Positions 1-8,420 of a DNA stretch of 64,000 bases are shown here, in pieces; position 1 is the first letter of the stretch, and each line of letters starts with the position of its first letter. The notes below the pieces were generated by a model, which saw nothing but the letters and a program-made list of their open reading frames with translations, searched no databases and was not told the DNA's origin. This stretch comes from Halieaceae bacterium (GTDB lineage: Bacteria > Pseudomonadota > Gammaproteobacteria > Pseudomonadales > Halieaceae). The stretch spans positions 1 to 64,000 of the forward strand of contig JAHEEV010000002.1 in NCBI GenBank assembly GCA_024640505.1, given 5' to 3'. The position numbers and the translations under genes are program-made.

Positions 1-939
1 GTGCTGGATTCCATGGACGCCGGTGGTTCCCTGCTGCGCCGCCTCGGGCTGAAGGTCGCCCACGCCCTGAACAGCAATACCCACAAGGGCTCGCGTCGCA
101 ATATTTCAGCCCATTACGACCTGGGGAACGACTTTTTCAGCCTGTTCCTCGACCCTACAATGATGTACTCGGCCGCCGTATTCCCCGATGCCACGGCGAC
201 GCTGGACACCGCGTCGGAGTACAAGCTGGACCTGATCTGCCGCCAGCTCGAACTCGGCCCTGACGATCACCTGCTGGAGATCGGTACCGGCTGGGGCGGT
301 ATGGCGCTGCACGCCGCCCGACACTACGGCTGCCGTGTGACTACCACCACGCTCTCCAGGGAACAGTACGACTACACCTGTGAGCGGGTCGCGGAGGCCG
401 GTCTGGCCGATTCCATTGAGGTGTTGTGCAAGGATTACCGGGACCTCGAAGGTCGCTATGACAAGCTGGTCTCCATCGAGATGATCGAGGCGGTGGGCTA
501 TGAGTTCTACCAGAGTTACTTCAGCAAGTGCAGTTCACTGTTGAAGCCCGGCGGACTGATGGTCATCCAGGCGATCACGATGGCCGACCAGCGGTATGAA
601 GAGGCGAAGAAGTCAGTCGACTTCATCAAGCGTTACATTTTCCCGGGCGGTTGCCTTCCCTCGCTGGAAGTCATAAGCAGGCATATTGCCCAGGACACCG
701 ATATGCAGATCACCCACCTGCGGGATATCACGGAAGATTATGCCGACACCCTGGCGTGCTGGCGGGAGCGCTTCCAGGCCGCCCTGCCGCAGGTGCGGGA
801 GCAGGGGTTCGATGAATTGTTCGAGCGGATGTGGGAATTCTACCTCTGTTACTGTGAAGGCGGGTTCCGTGAAAGGGTCATCGGAACGGTGCAGATAACG
901 TTCGCCAAACCCGGCTATCGCTTTCCGGGTAAAGGGTGA
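1..939 (+). CDS. cfa: Cyclopropane-fatty-acyl-phospholipid synthase family methyltransferase (5' truncated)
   Basis: SAM-dependent methyltransferase of the CFA synthase family, which methylates unsaturated acyl chains of membrane phospholipids. The visible 312 residues carry the family region YDLGNDFFSLFLDP (about 39-52), the SAM-binding glycine motif LLEIGTGWGG (91-100), and the conserved region around EMIEAVGYEFY. Family members are usually near 400 residues, so the gene almost certainly starts before base 1; the GTG at position 1 is best read as an internal valine. It converges on the photolyase gene with only about 19 bp between stops. Because photolyase and an SDR lie beside it, it may be a UfaM-type methylase (methylated furan fatty acids) rather than true Cfa; the sequence does not decide this. 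Confidence 0.88.
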   Translation: MLDSMDAGGSLLRRLGLKVAHALNSNTHKGSRRNISAHYDLGNDFFSLFLDPTMMYSAAVFPDATATLDTASEYKLDLICRQLELGPDDHLLEIGTGWGGMALHAARHYGCRVTTTTLSREQYDYTCERVAEAGLADSIEVLCKDYRDLEGRYDKLVSIEMIEAVGYEFYQSYFSKCSSLLKPGGLMVIQAITMADQRYEEAKKSVDFIKRYIFPGGCLPSLEVISRHIAQDTDMQITHLRDITEDYADTLACWRERFQAALPQVREQGFDELFERMWEFYLCYCEGGFRERVIGTVQITFAKPGYRFPGKG

Positions 940-958
940 AAGCCCGCCGGGAAGGGCG

Positions 959-2398
959 TTATTGCTTCAGGGACGCATAGGCGGCAAGAGCGGCTTCCCG
1001 CGCCGTCCGGTGGTCGACAAGGGGAAGGGGGTAATCCTTGCCCAGGACAACGTGGGCTGCCTCCAGGACCGCTGAAGGGGCTTTGTCGGGCTGGTGAATG
1101 TATTTGTCCGGCAGGGCGCCGAGTTCGGGGATCCAGCGGCGCACATAGTCCCCCGCAGCGTCGAATTTCTGCCCCTGCAGGGTGGGATTGAAAATGCGGA
1201 AGTAGGGGGCGGCGTCGGCGCCGCTGCCGGCGACCCACTGCCAGCTACAGGCGTTATTGGCCAGGTCCGCATCCACCAGCGTATCCCAGAACCACCGCTC
1301 GCCTGCCTGCCAGGGTATAAGGAGATGCTTGGTCAGGAAAGACGCGACGATCATTCTCACGCGGTTGTGCATATAGCCGGTCTGCCACAGCTCGCGCATG
1401 CCGGCATCCACGATAGGGTAGCCCGTGCAACCCTGTTGCCATGCCTGCAGCATCTGGTCTGAACCGATCCACGGGAATGCCTCGAAGTCGCTCTTGAATG
1501 GCTGCTCCGGTATGGTCGGGAAATGGTGTATCAGGTGGTAGCTGAACTCCCGCCATCCCAGTTCGGAGAAGAACTTGTCCCGCTGCTGTTCCAGCTCCGG
1601 GTGATGAGCGCAGTGTCGCTGCAGGGCGTGCCACAGCTGTCTCGGGGACAATTCGCCGAAATGCAGGTGTGGAGACAGGCGCGAGGTGGCGTCCCGGGCC
1701 GGGTGGTCGCGGCCTTCGGGATAGTCTGCCAGGGGGCCGTCCAGGAAGCGCTGCAAGGATCGCTGTGCACCGCGAGATCCAGGCTGCCAGAGTCCATTCC
1801 ACTGTGCGGCCCAATCGGGATTGCGCGGCAGCAGGTCCAGCCGGTTCAGGGAGAGATGCTTGCTCGGGAGCGGGTGCCATTGCAGGGTGTGCGGCGGTGG
1901 CAGCGGTTCGGCGGGTTCCGGCTGGCGGCGACAGGCTTTCCAGAAAGGGGTGAAAACGCGAAAGGGCTGCCCGGCCTGGTTATTGACCTGGTCGGGCTCG
2001 AAGAGCAGGGTGCCCGGGTAGCGCCGGAAGGCAATACCTTCGCCGTCGAGAAGGTCGTGCAGCGCCTGCTCCAGCGGTCCCGCCCAGGGCTCGTAGTGGC
2101 GGCTGCAGTAGACGCCTTCCGCCGCTATTTCCCGCGCCAGGGCCGGAAGCTCGGTCAGGGCATCTCCCCGGCGGATGAGCAGCTGGCCACCCAGCGCTTC
2201 GATGTCGTCGGCCAGGGCCAGCAGGCTGTTGTGCAGCCACCAGCGGCTGGCTCCCCCGGGCGCCCACTCTCCCGGTGTGGTCTCATCATGGATGTAGCAG
2301 GCGAGGAGCGGCCGGCCCGTTGCCGCCGCTGCCAGGAGCCCGGGAAGATCGGCGGTGCGCAGGTCCTGCCGGAACCAGTAGATGACCGGGCTGCTCAT
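959..2398 (-). CDS. phrB: Deoxyribodipyrimidine photolyase (class I CPD type)
   Basis: Blue-light-driven DNA repair flavoprotein that splits cyclobutane pyrimidine dimers. The 479 residues fit the class I length. The N-terminal alpha/beta antenna domain begins with IYWFRQDLRTADLP, and the C-terminal FAD-binding half holds family signatures such as GYPIVDAGMRELWQTGYMHN, the ACSWQWVAGSGADAAPYFRI segment and FNPTLQGQKFD. The start ATG (2396-2398) overlaps the stop of the upstream SRPBCC-SDR gene by four bases (ATGA), so the two are translationally coupled. A cryptochrome-like role is possible but the sequence reads as a normal photolyase. No separate promoter is visible, so expression probably follows the SDR gene. 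Confidence 0.93.
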   Translation of the reverse strand: MSSPVIYWFRQDLRTADLPGLLAAAATGRPLLACYIHDETTPGEWAPGGASRWWLHNSLLALADDIEALGGQLLIRRGDALTELPALAREIAAEGVYCSRHYEPWAGPLEQALHDLLDGEGIAFRRYPGTLLFEPDQVNNQAGQPFRVFTPFWKACRRQPEPAEPLPPPHTLQWHPLPSKHLSLNRLDLLPRNPDWAAQWNGLWQPGSRGAQRSLQRFLDGPLADYPEGRDHPARDATSRLSPHLHFGELSPRQLWHALQRHCAHHPELEQQRDKFFSELGWREFSYHLIHHFPTIPEQPFKSDFEAFPWIGSDQMLQAWQQGCTGYPIVDAGMRELWQTGYMHNRVRMIVASFLTKHLLIPWQAGERWFWDTLVDADLANNACSWQWVAGSGADAAPYFRIFNPTLQGQKFDAAGDYVRRWIPELGALPDKYIHQPDKAPSAVLEAAHVVLGKDYPLPLVDHRTAREAALAAYASLKQ

Positions 2399-3843
2399 CG
2401 GCCGGCGGCCAGTGCTTTGCAGGACCTGGTGTTGTCATACACCCCGCCTGCACGGATCGTGGCAAGGTAGTCCAGCAGCGCCGCCCGTTCTTCCCCGGAT
2501 TCCCGGGTCGATTTGAGCATGTGGGTGGTGTGGGGTCGCCGGTCGAGGAACAGCCTGCCGCTCAATTTTCCCGCCTCCGTCGCCGCTGCCAGCCAGACGA
2601 TGGTGTCGGCCCCCTGTTCCGGGGTACGCAGGACCCGGCGCGTCAGGCTGCGAAATTCGGGCAGCGCCGATTGCACGCCGGGGGTATCGGCCCAGCCGGG
2701 GTGCATGGCATTGACCACCACCCCGTCGTCGGCCCAGGCCTGTGCCCAGTGTTCGGTCACCACCATCAGGGCGCGCTTGGCCCGGGCGTAGGCCACAGAG
2801 CCCGAGTAGCGCTCTTCCGTTTCCCCCAGCAGGGCGGGAAGATCCAGTTTCTGCGAGTACATGCCGCCAGATACCACATTGATGACCCGTGGCTGCCCTG
2901 CCTTGTCCAGCAGGGGTTTGAGGCCCTCGGTAAGACGGTGAGGGCTGAGCAGCAGCAGGGCGAGGCTCTGCTCGATCCCCTCCGGGGTTTCGCCCCGTGG
3001 ATTGAACAGTGCGCCTGCGTTGTTGATCAGTACGTCGATAGCATCGCCCCTGTGTTGCAGCCGGCGGACCAGGTCATCGACTTCGGTCAGCAGACTCAGG
3101 TCTGCCAGTTCCACGTGCAGCCGTTTATTGCCCGTCTCCGTGGCGATCGCCTGGACGACCTGTTCGGCTTTGTCCGGGTTCCGCATGACCAGGGTAAGGC
3201 TGGCGCCGCGACGGGCCAGTTCCATGGCGGCGGCGTAGCCCAGGCCCGCTGATGCCCCGGTGATCACGATATGTTTGTCCCCGAGATAAGCGGATATGGG
3301 GTGCCAGTTGCGCCGGCCCTGGAGATATCCGAGGCGGGTGAACCGGGCCAGGCCCGGCAGCAGCATGCGGTCCGCGAGACGACTTGCGACGCTTTCCTCG
3401 GGAGGCGGGTAGTCATCTTCGAGTGCTTCCCGCATGCCCGCCATGGATTGCCGACCCATGCGTTGCAGGCCGCCCTCGAAAATGCTCGCCATGCGCTCCA
3501 GGACGGGCGGGAAGAAGAACTCGGCGCGGTAATCGATCCGGGTGCCGGCCCCGGTAGGGGTGAATGTGATGCGATCCTCGATGGTGAAAAAGCGGGACTC
3601 GCCCTTCAATGTGATGCCGCTGTCGGGTTCCAGCCGGGTGACCTCATAGACGAGCTTGATGGACCCGATGGGCGCCGCGCAGGTGACAGCGAAGCGAGTG
3701 CCCTCGGCGACAGGCCCGGGCGTGAGCTTTTCCGCTGACGTGGCGGTGGAGTCCCATTCCCGGGTCGTCGTGAAATCAGCGATATAGGTGAAGACTTCGT
3801 GAACGGGGCGGCTCACTTCGATCTGTTCGTGAAGTACCGTCAT
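2395..3843 (-). CDS. SRPBCC-domain / short-chain dehydrogenase fusion protein
   Basis: A two-domain protein of 482 residues. Residues about 1-150 read as an SRPBCC (START/polyketide-cyclase-like) lipid- or ligand-binding fold, with the typical opening VLHEQIEVSRPVHEVFTYIA and the DFTTTREWD segment. Residues about 185-440 are a short-chain dehydrogenase with the Rossmann motif TGASAGLG, the NNAG motif and a YARAK active-site pair. The gene is first in a coupled two-gene operon with photolyase, next to the Cfa-family methyltransferase. SDRs near photolyase and cfa are known from singlet-oxygen (RpoE-ChrR) and LitR-type regulons, so a role in lipid or pigment photoprotection is an inference. Substrate unknown. 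Start at the ATG closest to the divergent promoter region. Confidence 0.82.
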   Translation of the reverse strand: MTVLHEQIEVSRPVHEVFTYIADFTTTREWDSTATSAEKLTPGPVAEGTRFAVTCAAPIGSIKLVYEVTRLEPDSGITLKGESRFFTIEDRITFTPTGAGTRIDYRAEFFFPPVLERMASIFEGGLQRMGRQSMAGMREALEDDYPPPEESVASRLADRMLLPGLARFTRLGYLQGRRNWHPISAYLGDKHIVITGASAGLGYAAAMELARRGASLTLVMRNPDKAEQVVQAIATETGNKRLHVELADLSLLTEVDDLVRRLQHRGDAIDVLINNAGALFNPRGETPEGIEQSLALLLLSPHRLTEGLKPLLDKAGQPRVINVVSGGMYSQKLDLPALLGETEERYSGSVAYARAKRALMVVTEHWAQAWADDGVVVNAMHPGWADTPGVQSALPEFRSLTRRVLRTPEQGADTIVWLAAATEAGKLSGRLFLDRRPHTTHMLKSTRESGEERAALLDYLATIRAGGVYDNTRSCKALAAGR

Positions 3844-3992
3844 ATAGCGTGGCTGCAGTCGTTAAGCATGTGTTTAATGTACGCCGCGATGCGTTGAACG
3901 GCTCACTGCGGGACCCTGTCGACATTTTGCCCATTTAGAGGCTCGTTGGGTAGTCAACCTGGACAATCCACCTCAAGTCCCCGGGCGTAATG

Positions 3993-4009
3993 TGTACACC
4001 CCCTGTACA
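3993..4009. promoter_or_regulatory. Paired TGTACA boxes, candidate MerR/LitR/CarH-type operator
   Basis: Two exact TGTACA hexamers lie at 3993-3998 and 4004-4009, 11 bp apart start to start, 13 bp before the lipoprotein ATG and in the divergent region of the SDR-photolyase operon. CarH-type MerR regulators bind direct repeats with 11-bp periodicity, and class II LitR of Pseudomonas putida is reported to recognise TGTACA-like half-sites with a longer spacer (N12). A LitR-like regulator is encoded at 9884. The match is by eye and the spacing differs from the reported LitR site, so this is a candidate only. Confidence 0.35.
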
Positions 4010-4022
4010 TTGGAGAAGCCAG

Positions 4023-5450
4023 ATGGCCCGATCAATCAAATTGTTGTTTTGTCTCGCCCTACCTTTGCTGTTCGCATGCAGCGACAGCTCGGATAACAGC
4101 CCTCCCGGGAACCCGACTGACCCTGAGCCGCAGCCGCCTATCGAGGAGAGCGCCCCGGCCCAGTTGCGAGTGACGCACGCCTCTCCTGACGCGCCTGCAG
4201 TGAATGTGTACATCGATGGCAACGTTGCATTGGAAGGCGTCGAGTTCAAGCAGAGTTCGGGGCTCATAGAAGTGGAGGAGCCAGGGACTATCGAGGTGGA
4301 AGTCCGCGGTCTGCTTCCGGACGGAACGGAAGTGTCAGTCATCGGCCCCGTCGACCTCACGCTTGAAGAGGGGGTGCGTACGGACGTGGTTGCCTATGGC
4401 ACTTTGTTCGATGAGGCAGGTGATCTCAGCATCGCACCAAAGGTACTGGATCCGGTTACGATCGAGGACGATATTCCCGATGTGCGTGTCAGCGTGTTGC
4501 ACGCGGCCCCGCAGGTTGGCAGCGTGGATATTTATGTGACCGCGCCGGGAGACGATCTGGGAAATACCAGTCCCATTGATGCCGGCTTTGGCGATGCGGC
4601 GGGCCCGGTGGCGATCGAAGCGGATACCGATTACCAGATCCGTATCACGCCGGACGGCGCACCGGACGTGGTGTTTGATAGCGGTACCGTCAATTTCGGC
4701 CCCGGCACAGAGCTGGTGCTGATCGCGGTGGAAAACACCTACAAGGTGAGCGGCAGCCCGGTCACCCTGTTGGCAGTCGGCCCCGACGGCGCTGCGGAGG
4801 TAGTGGACGTGGCGACCGGCGCTGCTGTGCGGGTGGTGCATAACTCTGCTGATACCCCTGCAGTAGATGTGCTGGTCGATGGCAGCGTGGTCCTCGACGC
4901 GGTGCCTTTTCCGGTGGCCAGCAGCTATGACGATATCCAGGCGCCCGCCGGAACCTACAACGTCGTGGTGGCGGCGGACGCGGACAATACTATTGCGCCG
5001 ATCGATGTGGATCTGACCCTGGAGGCAACCCGTAGTTATACCGCGATTGCAGTGGGGTCTTTGGCGGAAAACACCATCGAGGCCATTGTTACCGAGGATG
5101 ATCGACGCAATATCGCTACGGCAGCGATCGTGGAAGTGATCCACGGATCTTATCTGGTGGCTGCCGGGATACCTGTGGACGTTTATCTCACCACAGACGG
5201 CGTCATTGCGGACGCTGAACCGGCCGTCATCGGACTGGCCTATAAAGAGTCGACCGGGCAACTGGCACTCATGCCCGGCGATTACTGGATAACGGTGACA
5301 GCGTCGGGCGACAAGTCAGTGGTGGCCTTCGACTCAGGCGCAACCCTGGCGCTTGACGGTGGTGTCAACTACACCGTGATCGCACGCGACCCCTCTGCGG
5401 AGGAGATAAGCGGCAGTCCCCTGATCAATGTCTCGGTGCTGACCGACTGA
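4023..5450 (+). CDS. DUF4397-repeat lipoprotein
   Basis: Exported protein of 475 residues built from about four DUF4397-like beta repeats, recognisable by openings such as AQLRVTHASPDAPAVNVYID, VRVSVLHAAPQVGSVDIYV, VRVVHNSADTPAVDVLVDG and VEVIHGSYLVAAGIPVDVYL. The start is set at the ATG at 4023, preceded by GGAGA with six bases spacing. It gives a lipoprotein signal (SIKLLFCLALPLLFACS) with the lipid-modified cysteine at about residue 18. A start 33 bases earlier would spoil the signal peptide. A Pro/Glu-rich linker follows the lipobox. The function of DUF4397 domains is not established; a cell-surface or periplasmic role is likely. It is divergent from the SDR-photolyase operon. Confidence 0.85.
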   Translation: MARSIKLLFCLALPLLFACSDSSDNSPPGNPTDPEPQPPIEESAPAQLRVTHASPDAPAVNVYIDGNVALEGVEFKQSSGLIEVEEPGTIEVEVRGLLPDGTEVSVIGPVDLTLEEGVRTDVVAYGTLFDEAGDLSIAPKVLDPVTIEDDIPDVRVSVLHAAPQVGSVDIYVTAPGDDLGNTSPIDAGFGDAAGPVAIEADTDYQIRITPDGAPDVVFDSGTVNFGPGTELVLIAVENTYKVSGSPVTLLAVGPDGAAEVVDVATGAAVRVVHNSADTPAVDVLVDGSVVLDAVPFPVASSYDDIQAPAGTYNVVVAADADNTIAPIDVDLTLEATRSYTAIAVGSLAENTIEAIVTEDDRRNIATAAIVEVIHGSYLVAAGIPVDVYLTTDGVIADAEPAVIGLAYKESTGQLALMPGDYWITVTASGDKSVVAFDSGATLALDGGVNYTVIARDPSAEEISGSPLINVSVLTD

Positions 5451-5454
5451 TAGG

Positions 5455-5506
5455 AAAAAGGGCCTGCGACGCTCCCGCTGTCCGCCAGGGCTGCGGGAGC
5501 AGTCGC
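5455..5506 (-). terminator. Rho-independent terminator of the Sir2 gene, between convergent genes
   Basis: A strong hairpin has arms 5466-5478 and 5493-5506 (GCGACGCTCCCGC paired with GCGGGAGCAGTCGC, one bulge). On the minus strand it is followed by a run of five T (plus-strand A at 5455-5459). It therefore best serves the Sir2 gene, and the hairpin may also slow readthrough from the DUF4397 gene. Confidence 0.7.
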
Positions 5507-5507
5507 G

Positions 5508-6347
5508 TTAACAGGGGTCGAGGCGATCTGCGACCCGGGACAGGAGGGGACCGCAATCGGAGGAGAGCTTCAACCGGGCCAGGGAATCGGCCCGGGTGGT
5601 TCCGGGGTTGATGATAGCGAGGGGCTTGTCGAGTTCTGCCGCCAGGCGGCAGAAGCGGAAACCCGAGTAGACCTGCAGGGAGGTCCCAACGGCCAGCAGG
5701 GCATCGCTGTGGAGCACTGCCTCCTTGCATGCGGCGACCCGTTCCCGCGGTACCGTGCCACCGAAGAAGACCACGTCGGGCATCAGGATGCCGCCGCAGT
5801 GTGCGCAGCCGGGGACGTGTAACTGATCGACCTGAACAGCACTGATGGAGGCGTCTCCATCGGGAAGGGTGTCACGGGGGTGTCCCATTGTCGCAAGATC
5901 TGTGGGGTCCAGGAGGCGCTGGACGCTGTTGCGGGAACGCAGGGTGCCGCAGTCCAGGCAGCGTACCCGGTCCAGGCGACCGTGCAGGTCGATAACCCTC
6001 CTGCTGCCCGCCCGCTGGTGCAGGCGATCGACATTCTGTGTAATGAGCAGCTCGATGCGCTGCGCCCTTTCCAGACGCGCCAGGGCGAAGTGGCCCAGGT
6101 TGGGCCGCGCGTCTCGCACGGCGGGCCAGCCTGCCACGGAACGGGCCCAGTAACGCCGTCGGCGCGCGGGGTCGGTGAGAAACTCCTGGTGCTTTATCGG
6201 AGCGCTGGCGCGCCAGTGCCCTCCGGCATCGCGATAGGTGGGAATACCCGAGCTCGCGCTGATACCTGCACCAGTCAGCACTACCACCCTGCGGTGGTGG
6301 GACAGAAAGTTTTCCAGTGATCGGGCGTCATCGACAAGTGAACTCAT
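5508..6347 (-). CDS. NAD-dependent protein deacylase, Sir2 family
   Basis: Sirtuin that removes acyl groups from protein lysines using NAD+. The 279 residues contain the NAD-binding GAGIS motif (26-30), TQNVD (103-107), the catalytic histidine in LHG (H122), and two zinc-binding cysteine pairs, C130/C133 and C181/C184. A second NAD-site motif, GTSLQVYSGFR, lies near the C-terminus. The length and the spacing between the CXXC pairs fit the zinc-containing bacterial class; assignment to CobB proper rather than another Sir2 subclass is not certain. It stands alone, convergent with the DUF4397 gene and divergent from the YfcH-like gene (108 bp gap). Confidence 0.93.
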   Translation of the reverse strand: MSSLVDDARSLENFLSHHRRVVVLTGAGISASSGIPTYRDAGGHWRASAPIKHQEFLTDPARRRRYWARSVAGWPAVRDARPNLGHFALARLERAQRIELLITQNVDRLHQRAGSRRVIDLHGRLDRVRCLDCGTLRSRNSVQRLLDPTDLATMGHPRDTLPDGDASISAVQVDQLHVPGCAHCGGILMPDVVFFGGTVPRERVAACKEAVLHSDALLAVGTSLQVYSGFRFCRLAAELDKPLAIINPGTTRADSLARLKLSSDCGPLLSRVADRLDPC

Positions 6348-6455
6348 GCCGGCAGTATACGCGCTCAGGCTGCATCAGGATGACTGGCCCCCTTTGATCC
6401 GAAGCGCAGGGCTGGCGTACATTGTGAAGACGCATTCACAGACGGACGACGTTTA

Positions 6456-7340
6456 ATGCATATTCTCATGACTGGCGGAACAGGGTTTATCGGCACGGCA
6501 CTGACGGAGCGCCTCGTCGCCGCGGGGCATGCAGTCACGGTGCTCACCCGGCAGGACAGGGCGGATAGCGACGCTATCCAGTACCTGCAATCTCCTGACC
6601 AGATTTCCAACGACAGTGCGATTGATGGCGTGGTGAATCTTGCCGGCGCTTCCCTGGCCCAGCGCCGCTGGACTCCCGCGTACAAGCGGGAGATCCTCGA
6701 CAGCAGACTGGACACCACCCGCGCCCTGTTGGGCCTGATCGAGCGCCTGGATCGCAAACCGGGCGTGCTGGTCAGTGCCAGCGCTATCGGCTATTACGGC
6801 CACCATGGGGATGAGATTCTCACGGAGGATGCCCCGTCTACACCCGGTTTCTCCAGCGACCTCTGTCATCGTTGGGAGGAGTTGGCCCTGCAGGCGGAGC
6901 AGTTCGGGGTCAGGGTCTGCCGGGCCCGGCTGGGCGTGGTGCTGGACCAGGGAGGGGGCGCCATGGAGCAGATGGCGCGGCCCTTCCGCTTCGGTGTCGC
7001 CAACTGGCTCGGGGATGGCAGGCAGTGGCTCAGCTGGGTGCATCGACGTGACGTCATCGCGGCCATGGTGTTGCTGCTGGAGCGCGACGACCTGTCGGGT
7101 GCCTTCAACCTGACCGCGCCGGAGCCGGTGACCAGCCGCGGCTTTTGCGATGCCATGAAACGGTACAAAAAGACAGTCATCACGGCGCCCGTGCCGGCTC
7201 CCGTCATGCGTCTCATGGTGGGCGAGATGGCGGATGAGTTGCTCCTGAATGGCCAGCGGGTGGTGCCGGAAAAGTTGCAATCCGCCGGTTTCGAATTCGA
7301 ATTCCCAAGTCTCGACGACGCCTTACAGGATATTCTCTAG
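6456..7340 (+). CDS. yfcH: TIGR01777-family NAD(P)-dependent epimerase (YfcH/SDR39U1-like)
   Basis: Atypical extended SDR of 294 residues with an N-terminal Rossmann motif TGGTGFIG (6-13), the family segments VNLAGASLAQRRW and SASAIGYYG, and a C-terminal DUF1731-like end. The family is widespread; its physiological substrate is unknown, although a link to heme or quinone metabolism has been proposed for eukaryotic relatives. In many gammaproteobacteria this gene lies near photolyase and YbgA-type genes, as here. Start is the ATG at 6456, 108 bp from the divergent Sir2 gene. Confidence 0.88.
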   Translation: MHILMTGGTGFIGTALTERLVAAGHAVTVLTRQDRADSDAIQYLQSPDQISNDSAIDGVVNLAGASLAQRRWTPAYKREILDSRLDTTRALLGLIERLDRKPGVLVSASAIGYYGHHGDEILTEDAPSTPGFSSDLCHRWEELALQAEQFGVRVCRARLGVVLDQGGGAMEQMARPFRFGVANWLGDGRQWLSWVHRRDVIAAMVLLLERDDLSGAFNLTAPEPVTSRGFCDAMKRYKKTVITAPVPAPVMRLMVGEMADELLLNGQRVVPEKLQSAGFEFEFPSLDDALQDIL

Positions 7341-7387
7341 TCAATGCGGCCCTTTAGCCGCGCCGCTGCCAGGGACTGGCTTTCAGG

Positions 7388-8359
7388 CTAGACGAGGTTG
7401 CGCAGTTGCAACTCGTCGGGATAGGGGGCCATGAAGACCTGTTGGTCGATATAGGCATTGGGGTTATTGGCAAAATGGTGCCTGAGCATGGTGATGGGCA
7501 CGATCAGTGGCACCAGTCCCTGGCGGTACTGGTCGATGAGGTCCCTGAGCCGCTGTCGCTCTGCTGACGGCACCGTGCGTTTGAGATAACCCGACAGGTG
7601 AAAGAGCACGTTGCTGTGGCTGCGCCGGGTGGCGCGGTGGGTGAGTCCTGCCATGAGTTCGGCAATGAAGCGGGCCGACAATGCGTCCATGGGCTGCTTG
7701 CCCGCGTCGGCCACCAGACGACCCAGGATCTTGTAGGTGGGCATATGGTGGGCCATCACCAGATACTTGTAGCGACTGTAGAATTCGACCAGCCGGTGTG
7801 GCGTCAGGCCTGTGATGCACAGGGTTTTCCAGTCGTGGTAGGTGTAGGCGCGGGTCACGAAGCTCTCCCGCAGCCCGGGATCGTTAAGGCGCCCATCGTC
7901 CTCCAGGGGGAGCAGGGGGTCGGCGCGGCCCAGCGCGGCGGCAAAAATACCCCGCTGGTCCGAGGCCACACTGTGGCCGTTGTCTGCGAAGCGTTTCACC
8001 CGCTCGTAGCCGCAGCTGGGACTGCCTTTTACCAGGATGTAGCCGCACAGCTCCGGCGCCAGTTCCAGCACCTTGCCGGCATAGGCGGCCAGTTTGTCCG
8101 TGAAGTCGTTGCTGTGGGTGTCTACATCCAGGGCGCGTACCGAGGATTCGCTCCCCACCAGGTGGATGGGCGGACGCGGGACGCCCATACCGATCCCCAT
8201 CTCAGGGCAGAATGCGCGCATCTCGAAATTTTCACTGATGCCGCGCACATACTGGTTGGGACTTTTGGTTTGGGCGTTGTAACGGACGGCATTGCCTGCC
8301 AGGCAGGAGCCGATGCCCATGACGGGGCGGGGGTTGGCGCTGCTGTTATCGTCCGGCAT
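7388..8359 (-). CDS. DUF523-DUF1722 fusion (TudS-type thiouracil desulfurase domain plus YbgA domain)
   Basis: Two-domain protein of 323 residues. Residues about 12-160 are DUF523, shown for the stand-alone enzyme TudS to be a [4Fe-4S] thiouracil desulfurase; three conserved cysteines are visible, C19 (GIGSCLAG), C51 (FCPEMGIGMGVPRPP) and C116 (KGSPSCGYER). Residues about 190-315 are the YbgA (DUF1722) domain, including the YKYLVMAHH and RTVPSAERQRL regions. The fused form is often encoded next to photolyase genes in gammaproteobacteria, which suggests damage or modified-base metabolism; whether the fused protein is a desulfurase is inference. It lies 61 bp downstream of the sigma-factor gene on the same strand and may be cotranscribed with it. 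Confidence 0.85.
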   Translation of the reverse strand: MPDDNSSANPRPVMGIGSCLAGNAVRYNAQTKSPNQYVRGISENFEMRAFCPEMGIGMGVPRPPIHLVGSESSVRALDVDTHSNDFTDKLAAYAGKVLELAPELCGYILVKGSPSCGYERVKRFADNGHSVASDQRGIFAAALGRADPLLPLEDDGRLNDPGLRESFVTRAYTYHDWKTLCITGLTPHRLVEFYSRYKYLVMAHHMPTYKILGRLVADAGKQPMDALSARFIAELMAGLTHRATRRSHSNVLFHLSGYLKRTVPSAERQRLRDLIDQYRQGLVPLIVPITMLRHHFANNPNAYIDQQVFMAPYPDELQLRNLV

Positions 8360-8420
8360 GCCTGAATCCTGGTGCGCTCGACCCGCAGACGTTACCGGAG
8401 GGGAGCCCGTGGCGCAAGGG

